From Lachnospiraceae bacterium (GTDB lineage: Bacteria; Bacillota; Clostridia; Lachnospirales; Lachnospiraceae): a stretch of 52,088 bases of DNA. Under the pieces are notes generated by a model. That model made no database searches, was not told the DNA's origin, and worked only from the letters and a program-made list of their open reading frames with translations. Below, in pieces: positions 49,380 to 52,088 of the stretch. The position numbers were made by a program, and so were the translations under genes. The stretch is taken from NCBI GenBank assembly GCA_024695145.1, contig JAILIS010000037.1, forward strand, positions 1 to 52,088. The letters are read 5' to 3'. The number at the start of each line of letters is the position of its first letter. Position 1 is the stretch's first letter.

Positions 49380-49442
49380 GCCTGAATACTGGAAGGAGTA
49401 TGCGAGATATGTTAGTATGAAAAATCAAGGAGATTAGGGAAA

Positions 49443-49922
49443 ATGATCATCAGAAAATATACTGACCGGGATCTGCCGGAGATCATCAGAATTTGGAATG
49501 AAGTTGTGGAAGATGGTATTGCATTTCCGCAGGAAGAACTGCTGGATGAAGAAAGCGGCGCCGAATTCTTTGCGTCTCAGAGTTTTACAGCTGTAGCCGA
49601 AGAGGATGGTAAAGTATTCGGACTCTATATCTTACATCCGAATAATGTCGGAAGATGCGGTCATATCTGTAATGCGAGCTATGCGGTTTCCTCAGATGCC
49701 CGGGGCAGACACATCGGGGAGCAGTTAGTTCTGGATTGTCTGAAGAAAGGCAGGGAACTCGGATTTCGAGTGCTTCAATTCAATGCGGTTGTTGAAAGCA
49801 ACATTCATGCCAGACATTTGTATGAGCGGCTGGGCTTTACACAACTCGGAACCATACCCGGAGGGTTTCGTATGAAGGACGGGCATTATGAGAACATCTG
49901 CCCGTATTATCATGAACTGTAA
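49443..49922 (+). CDS. GNAT-family N-acetyltransferase
   Basis: 159 residues. RDLPEIIRIWNEVV, the acetyl-CoA loop DARGRHIGEQL and ARHLYERLGFTQLG mark the GNAT fold. The order and the AVVESN-x-HARHLYERLGF segment resemble the phosphinothricin/amino-acid acetyltransferase subgroup, but the acceptor cannot be named. Ribosome site GGAGATTAGGG. A 160-base gap with no gene separates it from the aldolase; it holds an open hydrophobic stretch of about 30 codons (ending 50056) that may be a gene remnant. Confidence 0.88.
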   Translation: MIIRKYTDRDLPEIIRIWNEVVEDGIAFPQEELLDEESGAEFFASQSFTAVAEEDGKVFGLYILHPNNVGRCGHICNASYAVSSDARGRHIGEQLVLDCLKKGRELGFRVLQFNAVVESNIHARHLYERLGFTQLGTIPGGFRMKDGHYENICPYYHEL

Positions 49923-50084
49923 AATGAAGCAGAGAAGCTGAGCATTGACATGATATACGTTTTGTAATACCATTTGCAGGCAGTGCCCTTGTTTTTGCCG
50001 CTTTTTTCGCATTTCTACATACCGCTGATGTTATGGCAGGCAACTTAACAGTGTGATTTCCGGTGCTCAGAGGAGGTGCCAAGG

Positions 50085-50954
50085 ATGCTGGTCACGTTAA
50101 AAGAGATCATGGATATTGCAGAGGAGAAGAACATAGCTGTCGGATCTTTCAATGCCTCTTGCCTTGAGGCTGTCGAGGCTGAGCTCGAAGCGGCTGAAGA
50201 ACTGAAACTGCCGGTCATCATTCAATTTGCTCAGTGTCATGAACCCTGGATTCCGCTTACAACAATAGGACCGGTCATGACAGAGATGGCAAAAAAGTCA
50301 ACCGTCCCTGTATGTGTTCACCTTGATCACGGTGAGACGCTTGACTATTTACAGACGGCTCTGGAGATCGGTTTTACCGGGATCATGTATGACGGTTCGG
50401 TACTTGCATATGAGGAGAACCTTGAGAATACCAAAAAGGCTGTGGAGATGGCGGGAAAGTACGGGGCGTCGGTAGAGGCTGAACTCGGCTCCATGGGAAA
50501 GCGGGAATCAGGCACGGGAAATGATGGTGCCGGAGCAGGCGATGATACAAAGATCTACACGGATCCCGGTCTTGCCGCAAAGTTTGTTGCCGAGACGGGA
50601 ATCGATGCTTTGGCCTGTTCGTTTGGAACAACTCACGGCATATATCTTACCGAACCAAAACTGGATTTTGATGTTGTAAGAAATGTCAGGAAAAAGACCG
50701 GTAACATTCCGGTTGTCATGCATGGCGGTTCCGGTGTGAGCACGGAGGATTATCATAAGGCAGTAGAATCAGGCGTCAGAAAGATCAACTATTTCACATA
50801 CATGGACAAAGCCGGCGGAGCGGCTGTGGCTGACTATCTGAACGGTCTTAAGGAAGGTGAGCCGCTGTTCTTCTCATCAATCTTTATGGCAGCCCGTAAG
50901 GCCATGAAAGAAAACGTAAAGTCTGCCATGAAGGTTTTTGCCGGAATTGAGTGA
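50085..50954 (+). CDS. Class II fructose-bisphosphate aldolase family protein
   Basis: 289 residues. FNASCLEAVEAELEAAEEL, the zinc ligands in CVHLDHGE, EAELGSMG, DALACSFGTTHG and MHGGSG belong to class II aldolases. The family covers fructose- and tagatose-bisphosphate aldolases and relatives; the loop residues give no firm answer on the sugar. The ribosome site GGAGG has eight-base spacing to ATG 50085; the GTG at 50076 overlaps it and is rejected. The hydrolase gene follows closely and may share its transcript. Confidence 0.9.
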   Translation: MLVTLKEIMDIAEEKNIAVGSFNASCLEAVEAELEAAEELKLPVIIQFAQCHEPWIPLTTIGPVMTEMAKKSTVPVCVHLDHGETLDYLQTALEIGFTGIMYDGSVLAYEENLENTKKAVEMAGKYGASVEAELGSMGKRESGTGNDGAGAGDDTKIYTDPGLAAKFVAETGIDALACSFGTTHGIYLTEPKLDFDVVRNVRKKTGNIPVVMHGGSGVSTEDYHKAVESGVRKINYFTYMDKAGGAAVADYLNGLKEGEPLFFSSIFMAARKAMKENVKSAMKVFAGIE

Positions 50955-50973
50955 TCTTCCGAAAGTAATAATC

Positions 50974-51891
50974 TTGAAAAAAGAAAAGTTTGTTTATAAA
51001 AACAGAAAATCAATGAATGAGATGCATGAGTTTTACGATGAAACTCTTGCATCTTTAAATGTTGCTTATGTCGAAAGCTATATAAGGACAAGTTTTGGAA
51101 AAACTCATTCTTTGCTTGTGGGAGATCCGGGGAAGCCGAGAATATGCACTATTCATGGCGGCAATGGGATCACAACACTCAATCTCCGGTTTTTCCTGCC
51201 GCTGCTGAAGGATTTTTCCATCATTGCTCCTGATGTCGTGGGAATGCCGGGGAAGAGCGCACCCTACAGAAATATAAGCAGTACAAAAGATGAGTATGGA
51301 CTTTGGATAAAAGAAGTCCTTGATCATTACAAAGTGGATAAAATCTCATTTGTTGTTTCGTCCTACAGTGCTTCTATGTTCCTTTCTTTTGCCAAAAGGT
51401 ATCCCGATATGGTGGACAGGGCTCTCCTTCTGGTTCCTTCCGGGATTGCACATGGCCCTGTAATACCTATGGTATGCAGGATGGTGATTCCGTTTATAAA
51501 ATATTATCATTATCCAACCGTGAAAGGACTGAATGGAGTGATCCGGTGCATAGGCGGAAAGGCAGATGAGGTCTGGCGGAGATTTTTCAAACTGATGATG
51601 TCAGGATATAAGATGGAAATGCGTCCTCCGAGGGAATATAAGAAGGAGGAACTTCAAAGCATCAGATCGCCGCTTCTGATCATTGCATCAGATAATGATA
51701 TTTTCTTTCCGGCTGATGCGGTATTCAAAAAGGCAAGAGAAATATTTGACTGTCCGGTGCACTTTATAAGGATCAAGAGTAAGCATCTGCCATCGGAAAA
51801 GGTTATGAATAAAGTCTGCAGCAAAACCACAGAATTCTTTTATGGCGAAAATCAGCCATTGGGCATATTAAAACACACATCTGTATTTTAG
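50974..51891 (+). CDS. Alpha/beta hydrolase
   Basis: 305 residues from the TTG used here. FGKTHSLLVGDPGKP, TIHGGNG (oxyanion loop), APDVVGMPGKS, VVSSYSASMFLSF (nucleophile elbow, SYSAS instead of GxSxG), the Asp in IASDNDIFFPA and the His in SKHLPSE give a complete Ser-Asp-His triad. Substrate unknown. The start is uncertain: TTG 50938 overlaps the aldolase, TTG 50974 fits the usual length, and ATG 51013 is the first methionine. No good ribosome site is seen for any. Confidence 0.75.
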   Translation: MKKEKFVYKNRKSMNEMHEFYDETLASLNVAYVESYIRTSFGKTHSLLVGDPGKPRICTIHGGNGITTLNLRFFLPLLKDFSIIAPDVVGMPGKSAPYRNISSTKDEYGLWIKEVLDHYKVDKISFVVSSYSASMFLSFAKRYPDMVDRALLLVPSGIAHGPVIPMVCRMVIPFIKYYHYPTVKGLNGVIRCIGGKADEVWRRFFKLMMSGYKMEMRPPREYKKEELQSIRSPLLIIASDNDIFFPADAVFKKAREIFDCPVHFIRIKSKHLPSEKVMNKVCSKTTEFFYGENQPLGILKHTSVF

Positions 51892-51946
51892 AAAAATGGC
51901 GCATTGTTCGTAAATATAAAATGGCAGTTGTAAATCGGATGTTCCT

Positions 51947-52088
51947 ATAAGACTGTACGGAGTGTTGAACGGGCTTCTCAGAAAAAATAATGTCGATGTT
52001 TATGTGACCGGAAGCAATTCAAAATTTCTTTCTTCAGATATAATGACAGAATTCAGAGGGCGTGGTGATGAAATACATATTGCGCCAC
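51947..52088 (+). pseudogene. N-terminally truncated ATPase remnant (AAA/DUF4143 type), cut by window edge
   Basis: An open frame from a stop at 51917 to the window end reads GVLNGLLRKNNVDVYVTGSN, then SKFLSSDIMTEFRGRGDEIH. This is the Walker B to sensor region (about residues 100-145) of the large prokaryotic ATPase family with a C-terminal DUF4143 or nuclease-like domain. The Walker A part, which should lie just upstream, is missing and no start with a ribosome site exists. The stretch from 51892 to 51946 is unrelated, so the gene has lost its front. Whether the rest exists is outside the window. Confidence 0.65.

Noticed and set aside
49923..50084. Gene between GNAT and aldolase
   Set aside because: Only a 30-codon hydrophobic stretch without start or ribosome site; at best a remnant.

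Overview
The window looks like a chromosomal segment of an anaerobic Gram-positive Clostridia, most likely a Lachnospiraceae-type gut or rumen bacterium. The grounds are strong AGGAGG-type ribosome sites, consensus TTGACA/TATAAT promoters, lipoboxes without outer-membrane proteins, an EpsC-type serine acetyltransferase, short flavodoxin, iron alcohol dehydrogenase, NHLP-type peptide export and many GGDEF/HD-GYP proteins. This is inferred from gene content; no rRNA, tRNA, phage, IS element, CRISPR array or replication origin was seen.

Layout. 1-644: three repeat blocks (about 74-bp repeats, 29-bp hairpin repeats, a purine microsatellite) lead into an RpiB-like gene. 1.2-9.8 kb: an intracellular-type GH5 glucanase, a membrane HD-GYP protein, a relic of a sugar ABC permease, flavodoxin, glutathione peroxidase, then an alcohol dehydrogenase/radical SAM/nitroreductase operon and a YjbR-MGMT fusion. 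9.9-20.3 kb: a sulfur-assimilation island. 20.4-24.9 kb: hydrolase, two membrane diguanylate cyclases and cysK. 24.9-30.7 kb: nicotinamidase-like hydrolase, then a polysaccharide set (initiating sugar transferase, CapE, CapF) ending in an HD-GYP protein. 30.7-35.5 kb: a MacAB-like exporter on the minus strand. 35.6-45.6 kb: a giant hybrid kinase/HD-GYP protein, a response regulator, a three-gene NHLP-type export system and a double-glycine peptide. 45.7-52.1 kb: a sugar-binding lipoprotein broken by one stop codon, its diguanylate cyclase partner, a membrane HExxH protein, GNAT, class II aldolase, alpha/beta hydrolase and an ATPase remnant at the edge.

The most interesting system is the sulfur island at 9968-18738. 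A single perfect promoter in front of an Rrf2 regulator seems to drive MetY, two JAMM peptidases, two E1-like enzymes, two ubiquitin-like sulfur carriers (one fused to its E1 and a rhodanese), a Family 2A encapsulin shell, a cysteine desulfurase with a disordered N-terminal cargo extension, a serine acetyltransferase and a TusA-like protein. Both carriers have residues after the Gly-Gly, so neither can work without cleavage, which gives the JAMM peptidases an obvious job. The iscS-iscU operon running towards it has a nearly identical promoter/operator, so one regulator may control both. The proposed working model is a protein nanocompartment holding sulfur from cysteine, linked to thiocarboxylate carrier chemistry for making cysteine or homocysteine; the linkage is inference.

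The second system of note is the NHLP-type exporter with an unrecognised 46-residue double-glycine core peptide, controlled by a kinase that also carries an HD-GYP domain. Several signalling and surface genes appear to start exactly at the predicted transcription start, which suggests leaderless mRNAs.
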